Source of the DNA: Verrucomicrobiales bacterium
Lineage (GTDB): Bacteria; Verrucomicrobiota; Verrucomicrobiia; Verrucomicrobiales; DEV007
Length of the DNA stretch: 64,000 nucleotides
Direction: 5' to 3'
Assembly: GCA_029213265.1 (NCBI GenBank)
Contig: JARGNG010000017.1
Span: 25,979-89,978 of the forward strand
Positions within the stretch are counted from its first letter, which is position 1, and every line of letters starts with the position of its first letter. Made by a program: the position numbers and the translations under genes. Positions 26,697 to 35,483 of the stretch are shown in pieces. The notes under the pieces are model-generated. The model searched no databases. It had not been told where the DNA came from and worked only from the letters and a program-made list of their open reading frames with translations.

Positions 26697-26730
26697 AAAA
26701 GGTGGCATGTCAAAATGCCACCTTTTCTTT
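26697..26730 (+). terminator. Rho-independent terminator overlapping the 5' end of the sanA pseudogene
   Basis: A perfect 12-bp stem (AAAAGGTGGCAT with ATGCCACCTTTT, loop GTCAAA) ends in a T-rich run. It closes the ankyrin-like gene. The apparent ATG of the broken sanA (26707) lies within its left arm. Confidence 0.85.
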
Positions 26731-27389
26731 CGCTCTGTGGCAGTGCTTCTTCACATAAGTATTCTGGGCCCCATCGTAACATTCGCCCTTTCCGACACCA
26801 AAATACAATAGGTTGCCGACGGCCACCACTTCGAAGACAGCAGGAATGTTCCTGTCCACGAAGTAGCTTTCGTTCTGGGATGTTCCGAATTCCTCGCCAA
26901 CGGACGGACAAATCTCTATTTCCGCTACCGTATGGAGGCCGCCGCCGAAGCCTTTCATCAGGGCAAATATCGATTCCTGATTGTCAGCGGAGATAACAGT
27001 CGCAAGGAATACAACGAATCCGAGGCAATGCGGAACGCCCTTTTTCGGCGCGGAGTCCCCTACTCCCGGATTTATGAGGACTTTGCGGGGTTCCGAACTC
27101 TCGACTCGGTCGTGCGGGCGAAGGAAATATTCGGCCAGAAGATGCTACTGGTGATCTCCCAGCGCTTTCACAACGAGCGGAGATTTACATCGGACAACAA
27201 CGGGGAGTCGAACTCACCCGGCTGAATACTGTCGATGTTCGCCGCTATTCAGGCTGGAAAACCAGATCTCGCGAAAAGCTTGCCGGGGTGATAACCCTCC
27301 TCGATTTGCACCTGACTCATCAGAAACCAAATTTACTCGGTGAGAAGGTTTTGATTAGCGGGTTGGAATCCCCGAAAAGCTCAGGGTAA
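26707..27389 (+). pseudogene. Broken sanA/ElyC/YdcF-family (DUF218) gene
   Basis: Joining two frames gives a SanA-like protein: an N-terminal hydrophobic anchor, then VAFVLGCSEFLANGRTN, LIVSGDNSRKEYNESEAM, DFAGFRTLDSVVRAKEIFGQ and ISQRFHNER in one frame, continuing in another frame as YIGQQRGVEL, WKTRSREKLAGV and KPNLLGEK. There is an in-frame TAG at 26809-26811 between the anchor and the first conserved motif. The reading frame changes near 27181, where one base appears to be missing after the NER codons. SanA-type proteins are inner-membrane proteins linked to envelope barrier function. Two lesions make a functional product unlikely. The apparent start codon sits in a terminator hairpin, so the original start may also be lost. 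Sequencing error could explain one lesion but less easily both. Confidence 0.8.
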
Positions 27390-27408
27390 AAAAGACTCAA
27401 GTTCAGCC

Positions 27409-29181
27409 CTACTTTTTCCGAAGGAAGGTAGGAACGTCGAGATCCTCTCCATCAACAATGGTAGGATCGGTTTTTGCAAATCGTCCTTTGCCCGAGGTCG
27501 GCTCAAGCTGCAGCATTTCCTGCTGTTGCTTGGCTTCTTCCGAAGGCTCCAGCTCATCCTCCGGAGGAAGGCTGGGGGCTTTAGTGGGAGGGAGAACTGG
27601 GCCGCTCGCGTCGCCACCCTCTTCGGGGGCACGGGTCTTAATGCGCCCTGTGTTACCACTGGAAACCATTCGGGTAAGCGTTATTTTCTGGGAGGAGTCG
27701 GTGACCGCCTCCACGTGATCCACGTCGTTACCGGATGCTTCCTCACCGGATGCTTCCTCGACAGCCTGGGCGATTGGATTTCTAAAGTCAGATTCCTCAT
27801 CTTCCGGCTCGCCAGCGGCTTCCGACAGTATCGGCGAAATAGGGATTGTATCAGGCGAGTAAGCAGGCTGCTCCTCTTCTACCTCTTCCCCAATGGGCTC
27901 AAAGACAGCGGAATCCTCTTCCTCGCCGGAATCCTCTGCAGGAATAGCCACGACATCATCATCCTCTTCGGAGGGAGCCCCGGGCTCCGGCATTTCCAAA
28001 GCAGGCGGTTCCGGAGCATCCTCAACGCTCAGTGAAGGAACTTCTTCCGCTTCATCAATCGCTTGTGCCAGCGGAGAAACAGATTCCACGGGAGCACTTG
28101 GTGCTACGGCAACAGACGCGGCCATTGCAGGGGCGGCTCCAAGTGAGACCACTGGCCCTGATTCCTCTTTGGACTCTTCCGGCATGACCCGGCTCCCTGA
28201 ATCGGGACCGGGAATGGAGCTGATGATGGTTACCGAAAGACTGTTCGAAAGACGTTTGTCAGTCCCGGTTCCAAAAAGTATCTGAGTGCCGGAACCGACA
28301 TGCTTGGTCACTTCCTCCATGACCAGTTGCACCTCATACAGGGTCATGGTGTCTCCACCAGCCACCTGCACCAGGACAGCTTGTGCTTCATTCAACAGTT
28401 TTCCACGATCGAGCAGAGGACATTTCAGTGCCTGTTCGACCGCCTCGAGAGAACGATTATCGCCCTTCGCCAAACCATAGCCGAAGAGGCAGCGCGAATC
28501 ATCGGTGTCGAGAGCAGAAAGGAGATCGTCCATTCCGATCCGGATAATCCCCGGGCGGAAGACGACATTCATAGTCGCGCGAATGCTCTGGCTGATGATC
28601 TTGTCGGCCGCAGCAAAGGCTTGGGTTACTCCGTCTTTGGGAACAATCAGTTCACCCATGCGATCATTATCGAACGTGATGACCGCGTTCGCATAACGCC
28701 CAATCGTCTCAAGGGCGTCGGCGGCCTGAGTCATACGACGCTCTCCTTCGAAAGAAAATGGCATCGTTGCGAATACCACGAGAAAAACTCCCTCTTCGCG
28801 GGCAATCCGGCATACTTCGGGAGCCGCACCGGAGCCGGTTCCACCACCCAGCCCAACGCAAAGGAAGAGCATTCCGTTTCCGCGAACCGCCTCCCGGATT
28901 TCATCAACAGCTTCAAGAGCGGCCTGACGACCCAAAGAAGGATCACCTCCAGTGCCCATCCCTTTCAAGAGCGTAGCCCCCAGTTGTATCTTATCCGATG
29001 ATACTGATGTGGTCAGCGCTCGAACATCCGTATTCAGCGTCAGAAGACGCGCGTCATCGCTCCCTTCGAGAGCCATTCGGTCCAGAACATTTGCACCAGC
29101 TCCGCCGACGCCAATTACTTTGACGCCTTGGGCTGCATCTGTGGGGATTTCGCCGATATCGGCTTCGTTAAACTCGATCAT
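27409..29181 (-). CDS. ftsZ: Cell division GTPase FtsZ with long C-terminal linker
   Basis: The 590-residue product has the FtsZ GTPase core in residues 10-335: KVIGVGGAGANVLDRM, the tubulin signature GLGGGTGSGAAPEV, and the T7-loop region FRPGIIRIGMDDLLSAL. A very long linker (about 340-577) rich in Glu, Pro, Ser and Ala leads to the conserved C-terminal peptide LDVPTFLRKK, which normally binds FtsA and other partners. FtsZ polymerises at midcell to form the Z ring. The linker of about 240 residues is much longer than the roughly 50 residues in E. coli. It is the last gene of a minus-strand division cluster, 58 bases after ftsA. Confidence 0.98.
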   Translation of the reverse strand: MIEFNEADIGEIPTDAAQGVKVIGVGGAGANVLDRMALEGSDDARLLTLNTDVRALTTSVSSDKIQLGATLLKGMGTGGDPSLGRQAALEAVDEIREAVRGNGMLFLCVGLGGGTGSGAAPEVCRIAREEGVFLVVFATMPFSFEGERRMTQAADALETIGRYANAVITFDNDRMGELIVPKDGVTQAFAAADKIISQSIRATMNVVFRPGIIRIGMDDLLSALDTDDSRCLFGYGLAKGDNRSLEAVEQALKCPLLDRGKLLNEAQAVLVQVAGGDTMTLYEVQLVMEEVTKHVGSGTQILFGTGTDKRLSNSLSVTIISSIPGPDSGSRVMPEESKEESGPVVSLGAAPAMAASVAVAPSAPVESVSPLAQAIDEAEEVPSLSVEDAPEPPALEMPEPGAPSEEDDDVVAIPAEDSGEEEDSAVFEPIGEEVEEEQPAYSPDTIPISPILSEAAGEPEDEESDFRNPIAQAVEEASGEEASGNDVDHVEAVTDSSQKITLTRMVSSGNTGRIKTRAPEEGGDASGPVLPPTKAPSLPPEDELEPSEEAKQQQEMLQLEPTSGKGRFAKTDPTIVDGEDLDVPTFLRKK

Positions 29182-29239
29182 GGAATGTTTACCTTCCTTA
29201 ACGTAACAACAATGTCAAACAACTTCGCGGATAAGGCAA

Positions 29240-30448
29240 CTACTTACCTCCCCCGAAAATCTTTTCAAAGCGCTGCCCCAACTTACTTAAAGTGCCCTTT
29301 TTGGGCCTTTGTTCGTCAAGCAACTGCGCATAACGAATCAATCCCACAGGGGTTGCGTACTGAGGGTTTTCAAAAAGAGCACTCGGTCCCGACATGGATG
29401 CCGACCCGGATTTTTGCACAGGAATCCCGAATAGATCAGCCGCAACCTCGTCGATTCCACGCATCAAACTGGATCCACCGGTAAGGAAAATCCCTTTCCC
29501 CAACTTGGGAAGGAGTCCGTCCTTTTCGAGTGGCTCGGCGATCACAGAGAGCATTTCATTCACCCGGGCGTTCATGATTTGATTGAGCAACTCCTGCTCT
29601 ACCGTCTTCCCGCTCTCCCCTTCGACGGCGATTTCCTTTGCCTCGACTCCTTTTAACGACGCGCTGCCATGACTTACCTTAAGCTTCTCGGCGCGGGCCA
29701 GCGGAATCTTCAATACAAGTGCGATGTCATTCGTAATGTGATCGCCGCCAATCGCGACACAGCCACTTGCCACAACGGCACCATCGACGAAACAGATGTA
29801 GTCAGTCGTTCCGCCACCGATATCGATGAGAAGCGCGCCTTCGTTTTTTGCTTCCCGATTCAGAACCACCTGCGCTGCTGCAACCGGGGAAAAGACAATA
29901 TCCTCCACCTCAAGCGGGATCTCGCGGACACACTTGATAGTGTTCTGGATCCTCGTTTTCACACCATGAATGATGTGATAGTCAGCCTCCAGCTTTTGCC
30001 CAAGCATTCCGAGCGGGTTGAGCACCTTATCCTGACCATCGACAAAGTAGTGCTGGATGATGGAATGAATATATCCATTTTCCTTCGGGATCGGAACATC
30101 ACGGGCAATCTTTTTCACCTCCTCCAAATCCTCCGGGGTAATCTCCATCTGCTCATCCGCCACGCGAATGATGCCTCGATTATTGAGGCTCTTTACGTGA
30201 GAACCAGTCACAGCAAGAAATACCGTATTCACTTCGACGTCGCTTCGCTCCTCGGCGCGGGCCAGAGCATCGTGCAGGCAGGTCTGAACGGTTTCCGGAT
30301 CTACGATTTCGCCTTTGCGAACGCCGGCAGAAGGATGCTGCCCTACCCCGAGAATCTTGATGGCCCCATCGCTACGCACCTCTCCCACGACCATACACAC
30401 TTTAGATGTGCCGATCTCCAAACCGACATAAATATTCGATGAAGCCAT
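29240..30448 (-). CDS. ftsA: Cell division protein FtsA
   Basis: The 402-residue actin-like protein shows YVGLEIGTSKVCMVVGE (phosphate 1), a 1C domain region, LLIDIGGGTTDYICF (phosphate 2) and IFLTGGSSLMRGI (adenosine). It ends in an amphipathic segment LGQRFEKIFGGGK suited to membrane attachment. FtsA tethers FtsZ filaments to the inner membrane and recruits later division proteins. The gene lies between ftsQ (24-base gap) and ftsZ on the same strand, as in most bacteria. Confidence 0.97.
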   Translation of the reverse strand: MASSNIYVGLEIGTSKVCMVVGEVRSDGAIKILGVGQHPSAGVRKGEIVDPETVQTCLHDALARAEERSDVEVNTVFLAVTGSHVKSLNNRGIIRVADEQMEITPEDLEEVKKIARDVPIPKENGYIHSIIQHYFVDGQDKVLNPLGMLGQKLEADYHIIHGVKTRIQNTIKCVREIPLEVEDIVFSPVAAAQVVLNREAKNEGALLIDIGGGTTDYICFVDGAVVASGCVAIGGDHITNDIALVLKIPLARAEKLKVSHGSASLKGVEAKEIAVEGESGKTVEQELLNQIMNARVNEMLSVIAEPLEKDGLLPKLGKGIFLTGGSSLMRGIDEVAADLFGIPVQKSGSASMSGPSALFENPQYATPVGLIRYAQLLDEQRPKKGTLSKLGQRFEKIFGGGK

Positions 30449-30472
30449 TTAAAACAAGGGAACCTTAATAGC

Positions 30473-31510
30473 CTAGCCCCCTTTAAGAATAGACTGCAAG
30501 TGTTTTTGTTTACCGTCTTCGGAGGGCGCATGGGGGGGGGGTGAGACTGGCTTCGCAACCGTATCGAGAGAATGAGCATCAAAGGGACCGGCAAACGTAA
30601 CCGGAATGTTTTCTGCAGCAGCCACATTCACAGTGGCAAGAGCGGTACCGAACTGCCCTGACTGAGACAGAATCATCTTGAGATCTTCGATTCCCCGCTT
30701 GATCTCGTGCCGACCAAAAGTGACTTGAAGACCGCTGCGATAGTAGCACTGAATCGACCACTCATTCCTGAGTCGAATTTCGTGGACACTCATGTTTTCA
30801 AAGTCTTTTAACTCCCCTTCCAAGTCGAGAAGGTCGAGCGCGCTCTCCGCCCCGTCCGCAACAAAGCAATCGCCTTCGTTCGGCTCTTCCATCTTGAAGG
30901 TCTCAATGAGCGGCAGACCGTTCGTCTTCTCATCCAACCCGAGACAGCGGAAAAGAACCCCCTCGGCATCAATCAGATATCCACGCGCCATATCGCCGGG
31001 TCGAATCCCAAGAGGAGGACACGACAACCAGGCCACAGGAACCCGTTCCTTCACCTGGATATTGATTCGGTCCGGCATCTCTCGCGAAATCACCGCCTCT
31101 TCAACGATTGCAAGCTTTTCGATTCGATTCCGGATCCCGTTCAGATCGATCTCCATGAGGCTCATTCCAGGTGAGACATTGGAAATCTCGACCAGGTTCT
31201 CCCGCGTCAGCATGCCGTCGCTCTGAATCTCCAGATGCTTGAGCACAAACTCTTCGTTCTTGATGAAGATGGCTTCGTTCACCCACTTTAATCCCACCGG
31301 AATGCTCACGCAAAGGCAAGCCACCGCCAGTATCCGAATCAACCAACCGCCTTTCGGGGCCGTCAAAGATTTTCGCCGGGCAGGTCCTGCATCCAGATCG
31401 GCCTCTAGCAGAAACCACTCCGTCTCGTCTTCTCCTTTTCGTGCGCGCCGGGCAAGAAAGGACGAGAGATGAAACTTCTTCTGATTAGAACGTCCCGATT
31501 TATTTCGCAT
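30473..31510 (-). CDS. ftsQ: Cell division protein FtsQ/DivIB
   Basis: The 345-residue product has a basic cytoplasmic N-terminus, one membrane segment (about residues 58-80, LIRILAVACLCVSIPVGL), a POTRA domain (FVLKHLEIQSDG ... VEEAVISREMPDRINIQVKERVPVAW) and a beta domain. It is a bitopic division protein that links the early and late divisome. Its start overlaps the ddl stop by one base (TAATG), so translation is probably coupled. Near the 3' end the coding strand has a run of ten C (30532-30541 on the plus strand as G), encoding Pro residues. The last 30 residues are Pro-rich. Confidence 0.9.
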   Translation of the reverse strand: MRNKSGRSNQKKFHLSSFLARRARKGEDETEWFLLEADLDAGPARRKSLTAPKGGWLIRILAVACLCVSIPVGLKWVNEAIFIKNEEFVLKHLEIQSDGMLTRENLVEISNVSPGMSLMEIDLNGIRNRIEKLAIVEEAVISREMPDRINIQVKERVPVAWLSCPPLGIRPGDMARGYLIDAEGVLFRCLGLDEKTNGLPLIETFKMEEPNEGDCFVADGAESALDLLDLEGELKDFENMSVHEIRLRNEWSIQCYYRSGLQVTFGRHEIKRGIEDLKMILSQSGQFGTALATVNVAAAENIPVTFAGPFDAHSLDTVAKPVSPPPHAPSEDGKQKHLQSILKGG

Positions 31511-32454
31511 TACTCGAAATTAAGCGAAAGTTTAATAATTTTCAAACAAAGAGTTGCGTAATCCATCCCCGCCGCACTCGCTGCTTTGGGGAGCAGGCTG
31601 CTTTCCGTCATTCCGGGAATGGTGTTCACCTCCAACACGAATGGTTGGGAATCGTCTTCCCGAAGAAGCACATCCACGCGGGAATACACTTCCACACCGA
31701 GAGATTGGTGGGCGAGAAGAGCCTGACGCTGGACTTCGGCGGTCACTTCCTCCGGCAGGTCGGCGGGACAAAAGTAATCGGTCCCTCCATCCCCCGTCAT
31801 CCAGGGGTATTTGTTAGAGATGTCGTAGAAGCCGGAACGCGGTTGAATATGAATCACGGGAAGAACTTCGTCTCCCACGATACCTACCGTGAGTTCCTTT
31901 CCGCGAATCAGTTCTTCGACAAGAATATCGCGGCTGTATTTTCCGGCATCGCCAATCGCTTCCCTCCATTCCTCTTCAGTATCGACGAGGTGCACACCGA
32001 CACTGGAACCCTCTCGCGGCGGCTTCACGACACAAGGCAGCCCGACGGCTCCGGGCGAAACATCGGGCTCATCGATCATAACGACCGCCGATCCGGGAGT
32101 GCTCACGCCACCGCTCAAGAACCTTTCTTTGCTGAGAACCTTGTCAAACGCAATTGCGGAACTGACCGCCCTCGCCCCCGTGTAAGGCACGCCCCGCCTC
32201 TCCAACTCGGCCTGCAAGACGCCATCCTCTCCGAAAGTTCCATGAATCACGTTAAAGGCGATGTCAGTCGTTTCCGGCAGAATAAAACTGGAGTCTTTCA
32301 CGTCCACCAAAGTCACCTCGCCGACTCTCCCCTCCAGGGCTCCGACCACACCCTTCGCGGAGGCCAAGGAGACCTCCCGCTCAGAGCCGGGTCCGCCAGC
32401 CAATACCGCTACATGCAATTCGTTCACTTCTTTCATACTCGTAAATTTGTTCAC
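31510..32454 (-). CDS. ddl: D-alanine--D-alanine ligase
   Basis: The 314-residue ATP-grasp enzyme has VAVLAGGPGSEREVSLASAKGV at the N-terminus, FNVIHGTFGEDGVLQAELE, PCVVKPPREGSSVGV and, at the active site, FVLEVNTIPGMTESSLLPKAA. It makes D-Ala-D-Ala for the peptidoglycan stem peptide in the cytoplasm. Its start overlaps the stop of the upstream unknown gene by four bases (ATGA type), and its stop overlaps the ftsQ start by one base. The whole run is therefore a translationally coupled operon. Confidence 0.96.
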   Translation of the reverse strand: MNKFTSMKEVNELHVAVLAGGPGSEREVSLASAKGVVGALEGRVGEVTLVDVKDSSFILPETTDIAFNVIHGTFGEDGVLQAELERRGVPYTGARAVSSAIAFDKVLSKERFLSGGVSTPGSAVVMIDEPDVSPGAVGLPCVVKPPREGSSVGVHLVDTEEEWREAIGDAGKYSRDILVEELIRGKELTVGIVGDEVLPVIHIQPRSGFYDISNKYPWMTGDGGTDYFCPADLPEEVTAEVQRQALLAHQSLGVEVYSRVDVLLREDDSQPFVLEVNTIPGMTESSLLPKAASAAGMDYATLCLKIIKLSLNFE

Positions 32455-33140
32455 TCTTCATCGTTCCCGGTCCTGGCCGCTCGAAAGCCACCGGCAGGGC
32501 CATGGGCAACTTCGTCCGCAACGGCCCGCGCCATTCGGATCATCTCTTCATCGCTCACTCCGAGAATCCATTCCCCGCACCAGGACTCCCAACGGACCAT
32601 TGGCCATGTCGCAAATTCCGCATTTCCCTGCGCAGGAGCCTTGCATCGACACTCGCCTTCTGATGCGGCAGTCCGATTCTTTGCCGAATGCGCAAAGTAG
32701 CGGCAAGTCCGGCAGCTAACCTCCTCCATCCGAAGTGGCGGAGGGGTTCCGTGATGAGAGGATTGCCGGGAAGCCCCTTGAGGAGTATGCTTCCCTTCGG
32801 CTTCAGTGACGGGCTGGGGAATGGTCGGAAGTTTTTCCTCCGGCTCTGCTTTTTCCTCTTCCCGATTCGTTTCAGAAACCACCGCCGCACGTTCCAGTGG
32901 AGGCGGCGTATACTCCGGCTTCGGTGCCTCGATCGGAGCTGAATTGATCGGTGCCGGAGCTTGATCCTCAACGGCTGTTTTTTTCGGGATGACCTCCGGA
33001 GGACTGCCTGCGTATCCCCCGGTCTCCGGTCCGGACTGAGCACCCGGAAACGGCGTTTCCCCGGGGGGGGCCTTCGGAGCAATCGGCTGAGGGGGGGAAT
33101 CCTCAGGCAGAGAAGGTTTGGCGGAAAACGGATTGCTCAT
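32451..33140 (-). CDS. Unknown Pro-rich protein with C-terminal Cys motif, inside the division cluster
   Basis: I do not recognise a named family. The 229-residue product has a disordered-looking N-terminal 135 residues rich in Pro, Glu and Ala. A compact C-terminal domain follows with Cys143 and Cys146 (CRTC), Cys164 and Cys166 (CRC), and Cys188 in WESWCGEW. The motif resembles small zinc- or iron-sulfur-type Cys domains ending in WCGEW seen in bacterial hypothetical proteins. No signal peptide or membrane segment is seen, so it is cytoplasmic. It overlaps ddl by four bases and starts 14 bases after murC-murB, so it must be expressed with the wall and division genes. Runs of eight and seven G (33063-33070, 33091-33097) lie in its 5' half. 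Confidence 0.82.
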   Translation of the reverse strand: MSNPFSAKPSLPEDSPPQPIAPKAPPGETPFPGAQSGPETGGYAGSPPEVIPKKTAVEDQAPAPINSAPIEAPKPEYTPPPLERAAVVSETNREEEKAEPEEKLPTIPQPVTEAEGKHTPQGASRQSSHHGTPPPLRMEEVSCRTCRYFAHSAKNRTAASEGECRCKAPAQGNAEFATWPMVRWESWCGEWILGVSDEEMIRMARAVADEVAHGPAGGFRAARTGNDEE

Positions 33141-33154
33141 GTTCTCACTTCTGT

Positions 33155-35467
33155 TTAGACAGGCTCATCCTGACCGATGATCTGTACTTCGGTTTCCAAT
33201 TCAATCCCCCGATCCTCCCTCGCAATGGCCTTGATTTCGGCAATCAGATCGAGGACATCCCTGGCCGTGGCCTTGCCTTCGTTCACGATGAAGTTCCCGT
33301 GAACCTCACTGACACTGGCGTTTCCGACGCTTTTCGTCTTCAAGCCCATCTCGTCAACCAACTGACCAGCTCCGATACCTTCCGGGTTTTTAAAAATACA
33401 TCCGGCACTGGCCGCTACCGGCTGGGAGGATCGTCGCTTTTCCTTGGAAGCATTCATCACTCCCGCAATCTCCGCATCCGGCTTCGGAACCCCGCGGAAA
33501 ACAGCGGAAACGGCCACGTTGTGAGCCAACTCCGGAACATTCCGATAGTGGTGGCGAATCTCCTCCCGTGTTTTTTCCACGACCCGCCCTTCCGCGTCGA
33601 CCATTGTGATGCTGACAACCTGATCAAAAGTTTCCCAGCCCATCGCCCCGGCATTCATGCGGAGACTTCCACCGACATTGCCGGGAATTCCCTCCATCCA
33701 TTCAAAATTCCCCAGGCCGGCCGACTGTGCCGCAGCAGCAAGGGCTTTGAATTTCACACCGGCCCCGGCGCGAATCGTATCGCCCTCGACGTAAATCTCC
33801 GAGAACGCTCCTTTGACGGGGTTCACAACAACACCTGGAATTCCACCGTCGCGCACGAGCAGGTTGGAGCCTCTCCCAACCACACGGATCGGCATCCCGC
33901 TGTCAGAGCAATACTTCACGATCCGGGCAAGCCCCGCTACCGAGATCGGCTCGATCCAGAACTGTGCCGGCCCTCCGACCTTCATCGTCGTGTGACGCCG
34001 CATCGGTTCGTAGAGTTTGATGACGCCATTCCGCTCATCGAGGGTATCGCGAAGGAAATCGCGCTTCGCAAGATCGTTGGCGAGACGCGTTCCCACCTCG
34101 TGAATATTCCCGGCCCCCAGAGTCATTACCCAATCCCCCGGCTTCAGCGCACGCCCCACCTGAAGATGAAGTGATGCCTGATGCGGGTGAAATTCTGCTT
34201 CCTCAACCTCACCCAGTTCATGAACGGCATCGACAATCGTCTGCCCTGTAATCCCGGGAATGGGCGCTTCACTGGCAGGATAAATGTCCGTCACCCAGAG
34301 TTCATCCACTCCGTCAAAGCAGGCCCCGAACTCATCGCGCAACAACTGAGTTCGCGAAAAACGATGCGGTTGGAAAAGGCAGATCAATCGCCCGGCATGT
34401 TGACTGCGGGCCGTCTGGATCGTTGCCGCGATTTCCGTCGGGTGGTGTCCATAGTCATCAACGATTGTCACATCGTCACTCTGCCGTTTGATTTCAAATC
34501 GACGCCGGGCCCCGCGAAAAGAACTCAGGGCCTCGTCAATTCGGTCAAATGAAACCCCTACCTCACTCGCGACAGCGATCGCAGCGAGAGCATTCAACAC
34601 ATTGTGCCTCCCGGGAATCCCCAACCGGACCCTCGCGACATCCTCCCCGTCTTTGAAAACCGTAAACTCGGTTCCGGCGCCCTTCGGAACCAGATCGCCC
34701 GCCGAGTAATTCAAATCACGGTTCCACCCATAACTCACCGTATTCCCCCGATGTCCACAAACGCGATGGGCGTTCACATCATCGCCACAATAGTAAATTT
34801 TCCCGGAGGTCTGGTCGCAAAACCGGCCGAAAACTTCGCAGATCGCGTCGAGTCCTTTATAAAAGTCGAGATGCTCCTCTTCCACGTTCAGGAGAATGGC
34901 GTGCTCGGGATGAAAATTCACCAGCGTGCCGTCACTTTCATCTCCTTCCGCCACAAAGTATTCCCCCTTGTCATCCCAACTCGCATTCGTTCCGAGAATT
35001 GGAATTTCCGCACCCACATAGTGAGAAGGAGACTTCTCCCCCACCCGGAGAACGTGAGCTGCCAGTGCCGAGGTCGTTGTCTTTCCGTGCGTTCCCGCTA
35101 CGACGATCCCCTTTTTGCCCATCATAATTGCAGCAAGAGCTTCCGCCCGGCGCAGTAATGGCGTCCCGTTCTGAATCGCGGCATCATAGGCCGCATTCCC
35201 CGGCTTGATTGCGCTGGAGTAAATCACGACATCAGTGCCCGCGACCGCTTCCGCAGAATGGGGGGAGGAAAACTGCAAACCCGCTTTTTCGAGGCGCTCC
35301 GTTTCCCCCGAAGTGACACGGTCCGAACCCGAGACTCTGTGCCCCAATCCTAACAGCAGGGAGGCCAACCCACTCATTCCGGACCCGGCCACACCGATCA
35401 GGTGCACCCGCACCGGATTCTCCGACTCGGCGAATTTCTCGCCCCACACTTTGCAAAGATCACTCAT
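33155..35467 (-). CDS. murC/murB: MurC-MurB fusion: UDP-MurNAc-L-alanine ligase / UDP-MurNAc dehydrogenase
   Basis: One reading frame encodes two enzymes. Residues 1 to about 460 are MurC: VHLIGVAGSGMSGLASLLLGLG, ATP site VVAGTHGKTTTSALAAH, and DDYGHHPTEIAATI. From about 480 the sequence is MurB: HTTMKVGGPAQFWIEP, VVGRGSNLLVRDGG, MEGIPGNVGGSLRMNAGA and SAGCIFKNP. In MurB the residue of GCIFKNP that protonates the enolpyruvyl intermediate is Cys here rather than the common Ser. Both act in the cytoplasmic phase of peptidoglycan precursor synthesis. I prefer the ATG at 35467, preceded by AAGGA, over the in-frame ATG at 35491, which overlaps murG by eight bases; either is possible. Confidence 0.95.
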   Translation of the reverse strand: MSDLCKVWGEKFAESENPVRVHLIGVAGSGMSGLASLLLGLGHRVSGSDRVTSGETERLEKAGLQFSSPHSAEAVAGTDVVIYSSAIKPGNAAYDAAIQNGTPLLRRAEALAAIMMGKKGIVVAGTHGKTTTSALAAHVLRVGEKSPSHYVGAEIPILGTNASWDDKGEYFVAEGDESDGTLVNFHPEHAILLNVEEEHLDFYKGLDAICEVFGRFCDQTSGKIYYCGDDVNAHRVCGHRGNTVSYGWNRDLNYSAGDLVPKGAGTEFTVFKDGEDVARVRLGIPGRHNVLNALAAIAVASEVGVSFDRIDEALSSFRGARRRFEIKRQSDDVTIVDDYGHHPTEIAATIQTARSQHAGRLICLFQPHRFSRTQLLRDEFGACFDGVDELWVTDIYPASEAPIPGITGQTIVDAVHELGEVEEAEFHPHQASLHLQVGRALKPGDWVMTLGAGNIHEVGTRLANDLAKRDFLRDTLDERNGVIKLYEPMRRHTTMKVGGPAQFWIEPISVAGLARIVKYCSDSGMPIRVVGRGSNLLVRDGGIPGVVVNPVKGAFSEIYVEGDTIRAGAGVKFKALAAAAQSAGLGNFEWMEGIPGNVGGSLRMNAGAMGWETFDQVVSITMVDAEGRVVEKTREEIRHHYRNVPELAHNVAVSAVFRGVPKPDAEIAGVMNASKEKRRSSQPVAASAGCIFKNPEGIGAGQLVDEMGLKTKSVGNASVSEVHGNFIVNEGKATARDVLDLIAEIKAIAREDRGIELETEVQIIGQDEPV

Positions 35468-35483
35468 TCTATCCTTTTTCGCC

